DNA of 17,010 nt, taken from positions 1 through 17,010 of the forward strand of contig CALJKH010000075.1 of assembly GCA_937973575.1 (NCBI GenBank). The letters are read 5' to 3'. The notes beneath the pieces were generated by a model. That model worked only from the letters and a program-made list of their open reading frames with translations, had not been told where the DNA came from and searched no databases. Positions 1-7,085 of the stretch are shown in pieces; positions within the stretch are counted from its first letter, which is position 1, and each line of letters opens with the position of its first letter. Position numbers and translations under genes: made by a program. The DNA comes from an uncultured Solirubrobacterales bacterium. Its GTDB lineage: Bacteria; Actinomycetota; Thermoleophilia; Solirubrobacterales; Solirubrobacteraceae.

Positions 1-1214
1 TCGGCAACACGGGGTGCTGCTTCAAGCCCGGCGGTTGGATGCCCCACTCCGGGAAGGGCGATGAACTCGACCTTCCGCCCTGCTTTGCAGAAGCCGGATA
101 CGAGCGTGGCTGTCGTTTGCGGATGAATGATGTTGTCGGCTGTCCCCTGCGCGATCAGTAGCGGCGGGCCTTGGCGATTGGTTGCTGGAGTGTTTGCCAC
201 CTCGATCCGCTGCCAGGCAGGTTGGGCCTCAAGCTTGGCTGGGTCGATCGCCCTGATCAGCTTCTCTTCAGCCCCAGCTGGAAGGTCCTCGAATAGCCCC
301 TTGTTTGAGTTGATGCAGCGCGACGCGAGCGAGTCAATTAGGTCACGCGCCTCCGGTGATGCCACATCGCTGAGGTTCGCCCCCGGCTGCGTGTGCGACC
401 AAGACCAAAGGGCAAACGAAGCAACGATCGCGCCGTCAAGCTCCTTGTAGTCGTCCTTGAGGATCTGCCCTAGCTCTGCAGCTGGCGCAGCTGCGGCTAT
501 TCCCGCGAGCTTCAACTCAGGAGCGTAAGTTGGTGCAATCTGCCCAGCGAAGAGAGCCGACTGACCGCCTTGCGAATGACCCCACACGACAGCATGGTTT
601 GAAGCTTGCGCAGCTGGCAGGTTGCGAGCGGCTCGAATTGAATCGAGGACGTTGCGTCCTGCTACCTCGCCGATTAAGTACTGCAGTGGACCCTGCGTGC
701 CAAGGCCCCGGTAGTCCGTCGCGACAACAACCCAACCGCGCCTTAAGAAGTCAGCGAACCCTGGCTGCGTTGCTGGTTTTGGATCAGCCACCAATGACGG
801 AGCGCAAGGCGAGGCAATCCCACTGGTGCCATGTGCCCACGCGATAACCGGCCGTCCACCCTTAGGCGGTTGCCCAGGTGGAACCCAGACCTGCCCACTT
901 ACTGGCACACGCTTGCCGGTCGTAGGGTCGGTCGAGAGGTAAAGGATTCGAGTAAGCGTCGTTCCAGCAGGCGCCCCTGTACTCGCCGGGACCGGCTGGG
1001 GCTCCGTCCTAATGACTGTGCCGGGCTTCCCTGCGGGCACCGGCGAAGGGTCTGTGTAGAAGGCGCCGGCAGGTGAGATGTCGACACTCTTGGAGTCGTC
1101 AACCAGCAGGACTTGGCTGATGAGCAGCGCACCAACGACGACAATGCTTAGTCCGAGCACGGCAATTCCGACTCTGCGCCCCCAGCGGGGCTTAGGGCGC
1201 TTGCTCCGGCTCAC
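1..1214 (-). CDS. Secretory-lipase-family alpha/beta hydrolase, membrane anchored (3' end beyond window)
   Basis: This reading frame runs off the left edge, so the C-terminus is missing; about 404 residues are present. It starts at a GTG whose first base is the last base of the upstream gene's TAG stop, so translation is probably coupled. Residues 1-14 are basic, and about 15-36 form one hydrophobic segment (signal anchor or signal peptide), so the enzyme should act outside the membrane. The alpha/beta hydrolase core shows a WAHGTSG oxyanion-loop motif, the nucleophile elbow GHSQGG (Ser214), an acid in QGTADNIIHP (Asp360) and a histidine in PGVGHPTAG (His392), in the usual Ser-Asp-His order. 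The pattern fits the secretory lipase family (LIP, PF03583), which hydrolyses acyl esters; the actual substrate is unknown. It is the last gene of a three-gene operon with two DsbA-fold proteins. Confidence 0.85.
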   Translation of the reverse strand, partial: MSRSKRPKPRWGRRVGIAVLGLSIVVVGALLISQVLLVDDSKSVDISPAGAFYTDPSPVPAGKPGTVIRTEPQPVPASTGAPAGTTLTRILYLSTDPTTGKRVPVSGQVWVPPGQPPKGGRPVIAWAHGTSGIASPCAPSLVADPKPATQPGFADFLRRGWVVVATDYRGLGTQGPLQYLIGEVAGRNVLDSIRAARNLPAAQASNHAVVWGHSQGGQSALFAGQIAPTYAPELKLAGIAAAAPAAELGQILKDDYKELDGAIVASFALWSWSHTQPGANLSDVASPEARDLIDSLASRCINSNKGLFEDLPAGAEEKLIRAIDPAKLEAQPAWQRIEVANTPATNRQGPPLLIAQGTADNIIHPQTTATLVSGFCKAGRKVEFIALPGVGHPTAGLEAAPRVA

Positions 1215-1801
1215 TACTTGCGCAGGCCGTATTCAGCCATGCGGACTTCCAAGTCAATAATTCGGTCCTGCCCCCAGAAGATCTCGTCTCGCAGAACGAA
1301 GGTTGGGACTCCCCAGTGCTTCATTCCCTCAAGCTCAGCCACATTCGCTTCAAGGCGAGCCTTGAAGTCAGGGTTTTCGACGGCTGCCAAGGCTGCGTCC
1401 CAGTCAATCCCTACCCGCTGAGTAATGGTCTTTAAGCCCTCATCAGTTGCAGTGTCAATCGCCTCAGCCCAGATGCCGCGACTGGCTGAGAGAACAAAGT
1501 CCTTTTCGACGCCCAAATCGGCTGCTAGCTCAGCCACGAGAAGGCAGCGCATCGCGCCGTCGCCGACTGGGTCGTGGACTGGCCCGAACGGCATCCCCAA
1601 GGCGTCCGCTTCACGCTTTGTGTCCCGCATGGTGTGGATGCCCTTATCGCGTGAGACAGCTTGGCCTCGCATAACCATTGGGATTGTGCCGCGGTAGACG
1701 AGGTCGATATCCCAATGGTCTGGCAGCTCGAACGCGCGTGGAGCAGAGATGTACGAGTACGGGCTTCGGAAGGAGAAGAAGTAGTCAACGCGTTCAGCCA
1801 T
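1214..1801 (-). CDS. DsbA-fold oxidoreductase / 2-hydroxychromene-2-carboxylate isomerase-like protein
   Basis: A protein of 195 residues. The N-terminus reads YFFSFRSPYSYI (residues 7-18), the signature of the DsbA-like thioredoxin fold family that includes HCCA isomerases and kappa-class glutathione transferases. Ser13 stands where DsbA has its first active-site Cys, and there is no CxxC, so glutathione-dependent isomerase or transferase chemistry is more likely than disulfide exchange. A cis-Pro-type motif, WGVPTFVL, lies near the C-terminus, followed by FWGQDRI, typical of the family. I chose the ATG at 1801, which overlaps the upstream gene's TGA (TGATG), over a TTG four codons earlier. 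No signal peptide is seen, so it should be cytoplasmic. The substrate cannot be told from sequence. Confidence 0.85.
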   Translation of the reverse strand: MAERVDYFFSFRSPYSYISAPRAFELPDHWDIDLVYRGTIPMVMRGQAVSRDKGIHTMRDTKREADALGMPFGPVHDPVGDGAMRCLLVAELAADLGVEKDFVLSASRGIWAEAIDTATDEGLKTITQRVGIDWDAALAAVENPDFKARLEANVAELEGMKHWGVPTFVLRDEIFWGQDRIIDLEVRMAEYGLRK

Positions 1802-2481
1802 CACGCACCCCAACCAAGTTCATCGAGGGTTTGTGAAATTCGCTCGCCCCGCTCATGGGCGAAGAACCACTGCCCGCGCACCCACGCTGCTGGCACGTCA
1901 TAGGGCCCGCGCTTCTTCATCAGCTTCTGATTCGCCTCAACCCGGCCGCTTCCCGGGCCGGGTGGCGTACCGCCAACAATCTCGTCCCAGAGGTGTACGA
2001 AGTGGGCCTGATCCGCAGGGTCAACTCCCTCTACCCAGATTGCCTTTGCGGCTGCGACTGAGAAGTCGGTGAGTGTGGAATGCGGCTCGCGGGCTGACAC
2101 CCAGTCCGCGAGATATCGGACTACCTGGGGTGAAACAGTTTCCTTGCGTGAGAAGGCGATACCGAGGCGTGCTGCCAGGCGCGTGGCATCAAGCACTGCG
2201 TAGTCGCGCTTCCACTGGACTGCTGGGTCCCCAGCCATTCCTCGCTCGACAACAGGGAGCGCAACAAGGTCTACTGCACGCCCGGCGACTCGACCAGACA
2301 GGTCAAGCAGTGCAACTGTGCTCAACGGGTCGTCGAAGGCAAAGAACAGCTCAACCTGTTCGTGCCCACCGGAATTACGAACGCGCTTGGCAGCAAGGCG
2401 GTGGGTTGGCTTCACTCCAGCTGACGCGATCAGAAGGCGTGGCCCCACCCTTCGGGTCAAAGTGTCCTTGAGGCCAGCCAT
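1801..2481 (-). CDS. Divergent DsbA-fold (thioredoxin-like) protein lacking the active-site Ser/Cys
   Basis: A protein of 226 residues and first gene of the operon. After a basic N-terminal stretch of about 40 residues, VELFFAFDDPLSTVAL (43-58) lines up with FFSFRSPYSYI of the next gene, but the catalytic Ser position is Asp51. The rest follows the same fold: a helical insert (VQWKRDYAVLDATRLAARLG) and a C-terminal cis-Pro-like motif (YDVPAAWVRGQWFF) followed by HERGERI where the neighbour has WGQDRI. The loss of the Ser/Cys suggests an inactive partner or a non-catalytic binding subunit; this is inference. Its stop overlaps the start of the active-type paralogue, which fits equal co-production. 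The ATG has no Shine-Dalgarno sequence but lies 7 bases after TACGAT. Confidence 0.75.
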   Translation of the reverse strand: MAGLKDTLTRRVGPRLLIASAGVKPTHRLAAKRVRNSGGHEQVELFFAFDDPLSTVALLDLSGRVAGRAVDLVALPVVERGMAGDPAVQWKRDYAVLDATRLAARLGIAFSRKETVSPQVVRYLADWVSAREPHSTLTDFSVAAAKAIWVEGVDPADQAHFVHLWDEIVGGTPPGPGSGRVEANQKLMKKRGPYDVPAAWVRGQWFFAHERGERISQTLDELGWGA

Positions 2482-2488
2482 TGGCAGG

Positions 2489-2494
2489 ATCGTA
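2489..2494 (-). promoter_or_regulatory. Candidate -10 box (TACGAT) for the DsbA/lipase operon
   Basis: TACGAT on the minus strand ends 7 bases before the ATG at 2481, which lacks a Shine-Dalgarno sequence. This fits a leaderless transcript. No clear -35 is seen. Confidence 0.4.
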
Positions 2495-2529
2495 CATTGC
2501 CCTGCACGCCCGGCTTGAGCGAACGAACC

Positions 2530-2652
2530 TCAGCTCTTACGTTTGCTCTTGAGGCTGCTGACGCCTAGCGCTCCCAACATCACGAACAGAGGCCCGCCAT
2601 ACATGGCAAGGTCAGCAATTACATGGCCAGCGTGAGCAATTGGAATTGTCAC
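2530..2652 (-). CDS. Small single-pass membrane protein, 40 residues, coupled to the upstream membrane gene
   Basis: A 40-residue reading frame starts at GTG, which overlaps the TGA stop of the 615-residue membrane protein (GTGA), a classic coupling arrangement. The N-terminus is MTIPIAHAGHVIADLAMYGG; this is followed by a hydrophobic segment (PLFVMLGALGV, about residues 12-31 in total) and a basic tail (KSKRKS), predicting one membrane helix with the tail inside. HAGH places two histidines at the membrane edge, matching the histidine-rich character of its partner. Codon overlap, membrane-like composition and the positive-inside tail support a real gene. I do not recognise the family; a small accessory subunit of the large protein is the natural inference. 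Confidence 0.65.
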   Translation of the reverse strand: MTIPIAHAGHVIADLAMYGGPLFVMLGALGVSSLKSKRKS

Positions 2653-4496
2653 GCGACTACCGCCGTTCCCTTTACCTTCCTAAATGGCCCGACGCGAGGT
2701 TCGTCGCCGCCAATGCGCACCTTCGCTAATCCCCAGCAGACGATCGCGACCATCGTCGACCAGATAAGCGCTACGACGAGATAGCCGATCAGCTTGAGAT
2801 AGCCGGGAACTCCTTGTTTCTGCTCGCGCTGGAAGGCACGCACATCAGGCTCAAATGGACGAGTGAAGGCCGCTGGCGCTGAAACTGCTGGCGCTGGAAT
2901 CGCTGCGTCAGCAGGCATGTAAATCGGCAAGGCCGAAACTGACCTTCCTGTCTGGAGGCGCAACATTGTCTTCCAGCCGTCGCCGTAGGCAGGCACCGCG
3001 CCGGCCGACCTGTAGACCCCGTCACCAATCCTCCGCATTGGGGTGACGACCGTTCCACCACCCTGCCACGCAGTGGTGTTAAACCAGCGAGCATCCTTGG
3101 CTGCATCCTTGGGAGTCAGCGCAGCTGTCACAAAGACCCAGCGCCCGTCAGAGTGGCCAGCGTCAACGAGCTTGACTTGAGCTGAAAGTCCGTTTGAGCC
3201 GTTCGGCATCGGGACAGCCCAAGCGCCGACAAGAACCACCGCGACCCCAGCGGCAGCGACCAGCCCTTTAGGTAGCCGCTCGGTTGGCTCTACTCCGCTG
3301 ACGGCGCGGCCCATCGCCCCGCCTAGCACTCCACCGGCAGTGCCAGCAACAAGCGCACAGAGGAACCCTTCGGTGAGAAGCGATGGAGGCCAATGAATGT
3401 AGGCAAAGCCTGAGAGCAGATACTGCGAACCAAAGCCGAGAGTCCCAATCAGAAAGCCAGCGATTAGGCCCAATGTCAGAGGTTTGCTACGCCCATACCG
3501 AAGGCCGACTACCTCGACAATCAGCGCCTCCACGACGAAGATTGGTATGTGCGGAAGCGTGTGCCCCAGTACTGGTCCAACCAGCAGGCTCAGCACACCT
3601 CGAATGACGAGGAACGCTGCAAGGCAGCCGAGCGCCCCACCGCGACCAAGCCGGAGCCGCGACGCCACAAGCCCAATTGCGGCTGCAAGTGCCAGCAGCA
3701 GCGGGTGCCAGACAAGCCTGAACTGCTCAATGCCAAAATCGAATTCAGCTTGCATGGTGCAGAGCCCTGTCAGCAGCGCCCCGGAGAGCATGTAGTCGCG
3801 GAATCGAACAAGCGCCGTTGTCTTTAGAGCTTGCCCTCGATAACGACGACTGCCGAGCCTGCCCAATGATTTCTCTGCCTCAGCTTGCAGGATCCAGTGC
3901 CCAACAATTGAGAAGGCGGCTCCTCCGATCAGGAGTAGGTGGGTTGGCCCCCAGAGAGTCACGTCCTGACCGAAGAGCCTGTGCCAGAGATCATCGAGCG
4001 GAAATGCAATGAGTGACACTGCACCGCAGCAGAACATGACGACGCCGCCGACTGGCGCCCACCAGCCGTTTGGAAGTCGGATAGCCGATGCGCTTGGCCG
4101 CTCCTCGTCTGTCAGCGCTGCCGTCAAAGCACCAGAGAACAGAACTCCAAAGAGGCCTACGAGGATTAGGTAGTGAGCCGGGTTGGCGAGTGGCCCGGGG
4201 TCACGCCCGTTGTCAACATGAATTGAGATGTCCCAGTACATCCCAATGCCAGCGAGCTGAAGACTTGCTCCCAGTGTCATTCCTGGGAGGGCTGCCCAAG
4301 CTGGCAAACGAGTTTGTTGTTGGGCCCAAAGCGATGCACTCCTTAGCCAAGCTGCTCGACCGGCTCGGTAGCGACCCAGGACCCAGACGAAGTAGAGCGT
4401 GACTAGAACCGCAGCCGTCGTGGCTCCAACAACTTGGTCAGCGGCAGCCCCACCAGCAGGCGCCGCCGCGGCAACTAAGTAAACGAATGCGTTCAT
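2649..4496 (-). CDS. Multi-pass membrane protein with conserved-looking histidines and a C-terminal extracytoplasmic domain
   Basis: A protein of 615 residues. Residues 1-430 hold about ten hydrophobic segments. Several histidines lie in or next to them in strongly patterned motifs: MYWDISIHVDNGRD (His93), NPAHY (His108), DDLWHRLFGQDVTLWGPTH (His172, His186), VWHP (His264), GHTLPHIP (His312, His316) and YIHWPP (His368). This suggests metal or haem binding within the membrane. About 430-550 is a soluble, probably extracytoplasmic domain with DGVYRSAGAVPAYGDGWK, which faintly recalls FixH/YtkA-like beta domains. A last helix spans about 566-592, followed by a basic tail. I cannot name the family or function. 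It is divergent from a MerR regulator and coupled downstream to a 40-residue membrane peptide. The ATG has no Shine-Dalgarno sequence. Confidence 0.8.
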   Translation of the reverse strand: MNAFVYLVAAAAPAGGAAADQVVGATTAAVLVTLYFVWVLGRYRAGRAAWLRSASLWAQQQTRLPAWAALPGMTLGASLQLAGIGMYWDISIHVDNGRDPGPLANPAHYLILVGLFGVLFSGALTAALTDEERPSASAIRLPNGWWAPVGGVVMFCCGAVSLIAFPLDDLWHRLFGQDVTLWGPTHLLLIGGAAFSIVGHWILQAEAEKSLGRLGSRRYRGQALKTTALVRFRDYMLSGALLTGLCTMQAEFDFGIEQFRLVWHPLLLALAAAIGLVASRLRLGRGGALGCLAAFLVIRGVLSLLVGPVLGHTLPHIPIFVVEALIVEVVGLRYGRSKPLTLGLIAGFLIGTLGFGSQYLLSGFAYIHWPPSLLTEGFLCALVAGTAGGVLGGAMGRAVSGVEPTERLPKGLVAAAGVAVVLVGAWAVPMPNGSNGLSAQVKLVDAGHSDGRWVFVTAALTPKDAAKDARWFNTTAWQGGGTVVTPMRRIGDGVYRSAGAVPAYGDGWKTMLRLQTGRSVSALPIYMPADAAIPAPAVSAPAAFTRPFEPDVRAFQREQKQGVPGYLKLIGYLVVALIWSTMVAIVCWGLAKVRIGGDEPRVGPFRKVKGTAVVA

Positions 4497-4507
4497 GAGG
4501 CAGGAGT

Positions 4508-4513
4508 ATTACA
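4508..4513 (-). promoter_or_regulatory. Candidate -10 box (TGTAAT) for the histidine-rich membrane protein gene
   Basis: TGTAAT on the minus strand matches TATAAT at five of six bases and lies 11 bases before the ATG at 4496, giving a leader of only a few bases. A palindrome sits immediately upstream of it. Confidence 0.35.
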
Positions 4514-4516
4514 TGG

Positions 4517-4528
4517 TGTGATGTCACA
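4517..4528. promoter_or_regulatory. Palindrome TGTGA-TG-TCACA, candidate operator between divergent merR and membrane gene
   Basis: A perfect 5-bp inverted repeat with a 2-base centre lies in the 76-base gap between the two divergent starts. It is just upstream of the candidate -10 of the membrane gene and about 33 bases before the candidate -10 of merR. The position suits binding by the MerR protein; the assignment is inference. Confidence 0.35.
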
Positions 4529-4560
4529 TACAACGGTGTCCCACGTCCGAATGTTGCGTT

Positions 4561-4566
4561 TAGACT
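4561..4566 (+). promoter_or_regulatory. Candidate -10 box (TAGACT) for merR, leaderless
   Basis: TAGACT is followed by 6 bases and then the GTG at 4573, with no Shine-Dalgarno sequence. The same hexamer precedes the tRNA, patatin and acyl-CoA ligase genes in this window. It favours GTG 4573 over ATG 4579 as the start. Confidence 0.5.
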
Positions 4567-4572
4567 CAGCGA

Positions 4573-5289
4573 GTGGCAATGGAAAGAGACGATGAGCTAA
4601 CGATTGACGAGCTTGCCCGCGAGACCGGAATGACCGTTCGTAACATCCGCGCTCACCAAGCACGAGGTCTTCTTCCCCCACCAGAGGTTCGTGCCCGCAC
4701 AGGCTTCTACGGCCAGCACCATGTTGATCGCCTGCGCCTCATCGCTGATATGCAGGCGGAGGGCTTCAACCTGAAGGCGATCGAGCGGATTCTTGAGTCA
4801 GAGGACCAAGGCGGGCAACGCCTACTTGCGATGAGCCAGGCAGCACGCGACGCATTCCTCGCCGAAGAGCCTGAATTCGCGACAGCAGCCGACTTGGCTG
4901 AACGCTTTGGAAATCAGCTCACGCCGGAGGCTGCAGCAGCAGCTGTCAAGGCAGGATTGCTTGTCCCGCTGGGGGATGATCGCTTCGAGGTGCCTAGCCC
5001 TGTCCTGCTTCGGGCCGGCGAGGAGATGGTGGCTTTGGGGATCCCCATGGAACGGGCGATCTCAGCAGCCGACACGATCACAAGACAGTCGAAGAAAGTT
5101 GCCACCACATTCATCAAGCTGTTCATCCAGGAGGTGCTTGAAGCCGGAGATCCGGACCACCAGGACTGGGACCGAAACCAGGAGGCCTTGGACCGTCTTC
5201 GGCCACTTGCGGCAGAAGCTGTAAATGCAGCCTTCAGGCAATCAATGGCTCGTGAGATTGAGCGAGAAGTAGCGAAGCGGCTCGGTTAG
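4573..5289 (+). CDS. MerR family transcriptional regulator
   Basis: A protein of 238 residues. Residues 8-75 form the MerR winged-helix domain: LTIDELARETGMTVRNIRAH (helix-turn-helix), then the wing region RGLLPPPEVRARTGFYGQHH, then LRLIADMQAEGFNLKAIERIL. The C-terminal part (about 95-238) contains a second helical module (DLAERFGNQLTPEAAAAAVKAGLLVPLGDDRFEVPSP is spread over about 107-145) and long helices likely to form the dimer and effector region. There is no cysteine at all, so a thiol-based metal or redox sensor of the classical MerR/SoxR kind is unlikely. This long type is common in actinobacteria and is often near lipid-metabolism genes. Target: most simply its own promoter and the divergent membrane gene, via the palindrome between them. 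Confidence 0.88.
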   Translation: MAMERDDELTIDELARETGMTVRNIRAHQARGLLPPPEVRARTGFYGQHHVDRLRLIADMQAEGFNLKAIERILESEDQGGQRLLAMSQAARDAFLAEEPEFATAADLAERFGNQLTPEAAAAAVKAGLLVPLGDDRFEVPSPVLLRAGEEMVALGIPMERAISAADTITRQSKKVATTFIKLFIQEVLEAGDPDHQDWDRNQEALDRLRPLAAEAVNAAFRQSMAREIEREVAKRLG

Positions 5290-5324
5290 AGCCATCGTCT
5301 CAGCGTTCACCCATTGGCTCTAAC
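5285..5324. terminator. Inverted repeat between convergent merR and membrane-protein genes, candidate bidirectional terminator
   Basis: GTTAGAGCCA and its exact complement TGGCTCTAAC are 20 bases apart. The left arm contains the TAG stop of merR. There is no T-tract, so it may act as a transcript-end structure rather than a strong intrinsic terminator. Confidence 0.45.
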
Positions 5325-5351
5325 TTCGTGGAGAAGGCATCGCCGGGGAAC

Positions 5352-6368
5352 CTAATCGGCATCAACTTCCACTCCCCGCCCCCGGTCCCAAGTTGCCGCC
5401 ACCGCTACGCCGATTACAAGTGCAAGGCCGGCCAAGCTGGCGGCAGCCTGCGGAATGTCCCAGCCGAACTTCCAGCGGCTGTTGACGATTGACCCACCGA
5501 CGAGGAACAGCGGCACGGCAAGCGTGGCCAGAAGGATCAGCCCTCGGATCAGCGTGAAGATTCGCATCCGCCAGGTCATCTCACTCCGCTTCTCTCGCCT
5601 TTCAGCGCGAGTCAGTTTCCCGGTGGCTTCCAACTCCCAGTGCTCAAGCGACGACTGCCCCAGTTTGCGGGCGTCGCGCTCACATGTCCACGACATCAGC
5701 ACCATGAAGCTGAGCGGGAAGATTGAAGTGAACACCCAGATCGCGCCAGCAACGGCCACGCCGCCGACCATCCTCAGCTTCGCGGCAAAGTCGTTCTTCT
5801 TCTCAGCCTCGGGATCAGGCGGGGCCAAGAAACCCGCGTAGACGAGGATTGTCATTACCGACTGGTACCAGTACTTCAGTGGCCTCCGGTCAGTTGGCGG
5901 TGGCGGCGGAGTGTCCTTGACTAACTCGAGTGCCGCCAGAGCTTCGGCCGATGTCCCATGCACGCCTCGCAAAACGAGGAAGTCAGCAGCAACTGAAAGG
6001 TCGGCCGGGTTACGCCCGGCGAGCGCTGCCATCTTCATGAAGAACCTGTACTCCTGCTCAAGGAAGACCAGATAGGCGGGGACCAGAGCGATGAAGAACG
6101 GAGTGCCGGCGATCGCACCGTTGAAGCGAGCTACATAGACGGTGCGCCAGTACTCCTTGGCGGCGACATCTGCGACCTCAGCCGGCCCGGCCTTAACACG
6201 GTCAGCCCACTTCGCACAGGACCCGGCAAGACGCTCGGTGACTCGCAGTAGCAGCCGCTCTGGAACATGCTCGGGGTCCCGCAGGGCGACCCGGAGTGCC
6301 GCCCCGGGCAGCGAGGCACCGTGCTTGAGGCGTTCACGCCGACCAGTTGTCTCTCCCTGAGAAGTCAC
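5352..6368 (-). CDS. Uncharacterised membrane protein
   Basis: A protein of 338 residues that I do not recognise. The N-terminal 80 residues are soluble and basic. Hydrophobic segments lie at about 84-104 (RFNGAIAGTPFFIALVPAYL), 200-226, 272-293 and 308-326. A proline run (DTPPPPPTD, 152-160) separates the first helix from the rest, and a strongly charged stretch (TRAERREKRSEMTWR, 253-267) precedes the third helix. The segment around 84-120 (small residues, then Pro, then EQEYRFFMKMAALAGRNP) faintly resembles the EcsC family; I would not annotate it as such. The start is GTG with AGGGA just ahead at short spacing. It is transcribed alone, convergent with merR and downstream of a tetR gene on the same strand. 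Confidence 0.7.
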   Translation of the reverse strand: MTSQGETTGRRERLKHGASLPGAALRVALRDPEHVPERLLLRVTERLAGSCAKWADRVKAGPAEVADVAAKEYWRTVYVARFNGAIAGTPFFIALVPAYLVFLEQEYRFFMKMAALAGRNPADLSVAADFLVLRGVHGTSAEALAALELVKDTPPPPPTDRRPLKYWYQSVMTILVYAGFLAPPDPEAEKKNDFAAKLRMVGGVAVAGAIWVFTSIFPLSFMVLMSWTCERDARKLGQSSLEHWELEATGKLTRAERREKRSEMTWRMRIFTLIRGLILLATLAVPLFLVGGSIVNSRWKFGWDIPQAAASLAGLALVIGVAVAATWDRGRGVEVDAD

Positions 6369-6405
6369 TCTTCCCTAAATAGAACCACGCTGGAGAGGTG
6401 CCAGC

Positions 6406-6424
6406 GAGCCGATATTTAAGGCTC
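6406..6424 (-). terminator. Weak hairpin downstream of tetR
   Basis: GAGCC and GGCTC are separated by the A/T-rich loop gatatttaa, about 22 bases after the tetR stop. The stem is only 5 bp and has no T-run, so termination is uncertain. Confidence 0.2.
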
Positions 6425-6446
6425 TAGGCGTAGCTTGAATCTGGCG

Positions 6447-7031
6447 TCACTTAAGACCCTTGAGAAAGATCCCAAAGGCCTTCACAGCTTCATCGTGCGA
6501 GATGGCAGTATCAGGGTTGAACAGGCGCTCCGCGTTCAAGCCCTCGATGTACGGGATCAGCAGTGCAGCGTTCTTATCTGGGTGCTTAATGCCAGCACGC
6601 CGAAGCAAGTCCGCGAGGAGTGCTGTGACGCTTTCCCTTGGACGGGCGAGGCCAGCTGCAACCTGCGGGTTCCTACGCCCCTCAAGGTAGATCTCGAAGC
6701 GAGCAGCTGACAGGTTGGCTAAATCTGAGGATGAGAGCCCCTCAACTCCAGCAACTAACGCCTCTGCAAGTTCGTTGATCTTGATCTTTTCGGGGAGAGC
6801 GCGTCGCACTGAGTCAATGAACTCAATCTCCCGCTCTTGGTGGTGCTCAAATGTTGCATGTGCGAGCGCAGCACGCGTGCGAAACACATTGCTTGTTGAG
6901 CCCATTGGGATGCCAGCACGGTCGTCAATTCCACGGTGAGTGATGCCGCGCGCGCCCTTTTCAGCCAGAAGCTGAAGTGACGTGTCAAGAATCAATGTCC
7001 TGCGGATTTGTGCCTTGCTGACCTTGGGCAT
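6447..7031 (-). CDS. TetR family transcriptional regulator
   Basis: A protein of 194 residues, the usual length for TetR repressors. Residues about 8-55 form the DNA-binding domain: RRTLILDTSLQLLAEKGARG, then the helix-turn-helix GITHRGIDDRAGIPMGSTSN, then VFRTRAALAHATF, equivalent to the usual YYHF-K-EL turn but with Asn-Val-Phe in place of Tyr-Tyr-His. The C-terminal part is all-helical (EALVAGVEGLSSSDLANLSAARFEIYL and onward) and should bind a small ligand and form the dimer. The ligand is unknown. The gene stands alone, with no divergent partner next to it, so the target is not obvious. The ATG lacks a Shine-Dalgarno sequence and lies 8 bases after TAAACT. Confidence 0.88.
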   Translation of the reverse strand: MPKVSKAQIRRTLILDTSLQLLAEKGARGITHRGIDDRAGIPMGSTSNVFRTRAALAHATFEHHQEREIEFIDSVRRALPEKIKINELAEALVAGVEGLSSSDLANLSAARFEIYLEGRRNPQVAAGLARPRESVTALLADLLRRAGIKHPDKNAALLIPYIEGLNAERLFNPDTAISHDEAVKAFGIFLKGLK

Positions 7032-7039
7032 GACCGCTC

Positions 7040-7045
7040 AGTTTA
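7040..7045 (-). promoter_or_regulatory. Candidate -10 box (TAAACT) for tetR, leaderless
   Basis: TAAACT lies 8 bases before the ATG at 7031 and fits TANNNT. No Shine-Dalgarno sequence and no clear -35 are seen. Confidence 0.4.
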
Positions 7046-7085
7046 GGGGACAGCAGTAGAGCCTTAGCACGCGGGCAATGGCTCA

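Noticed and set aside
530..847. Plus-strand ORFs across 127-1260 and opposite the other long genes
   Set aside because: They are low-complexity Arg/Ser/Pro-rich shadows of well-supported genes on the other strand.
1802..1813. TTG start four codons upstream for the DsbA-fold protein
   Set aside because: ATG 1801 overlaps the upstream stop as TGATG, the usual coupling arrangement, and begins right before the conserved strand.
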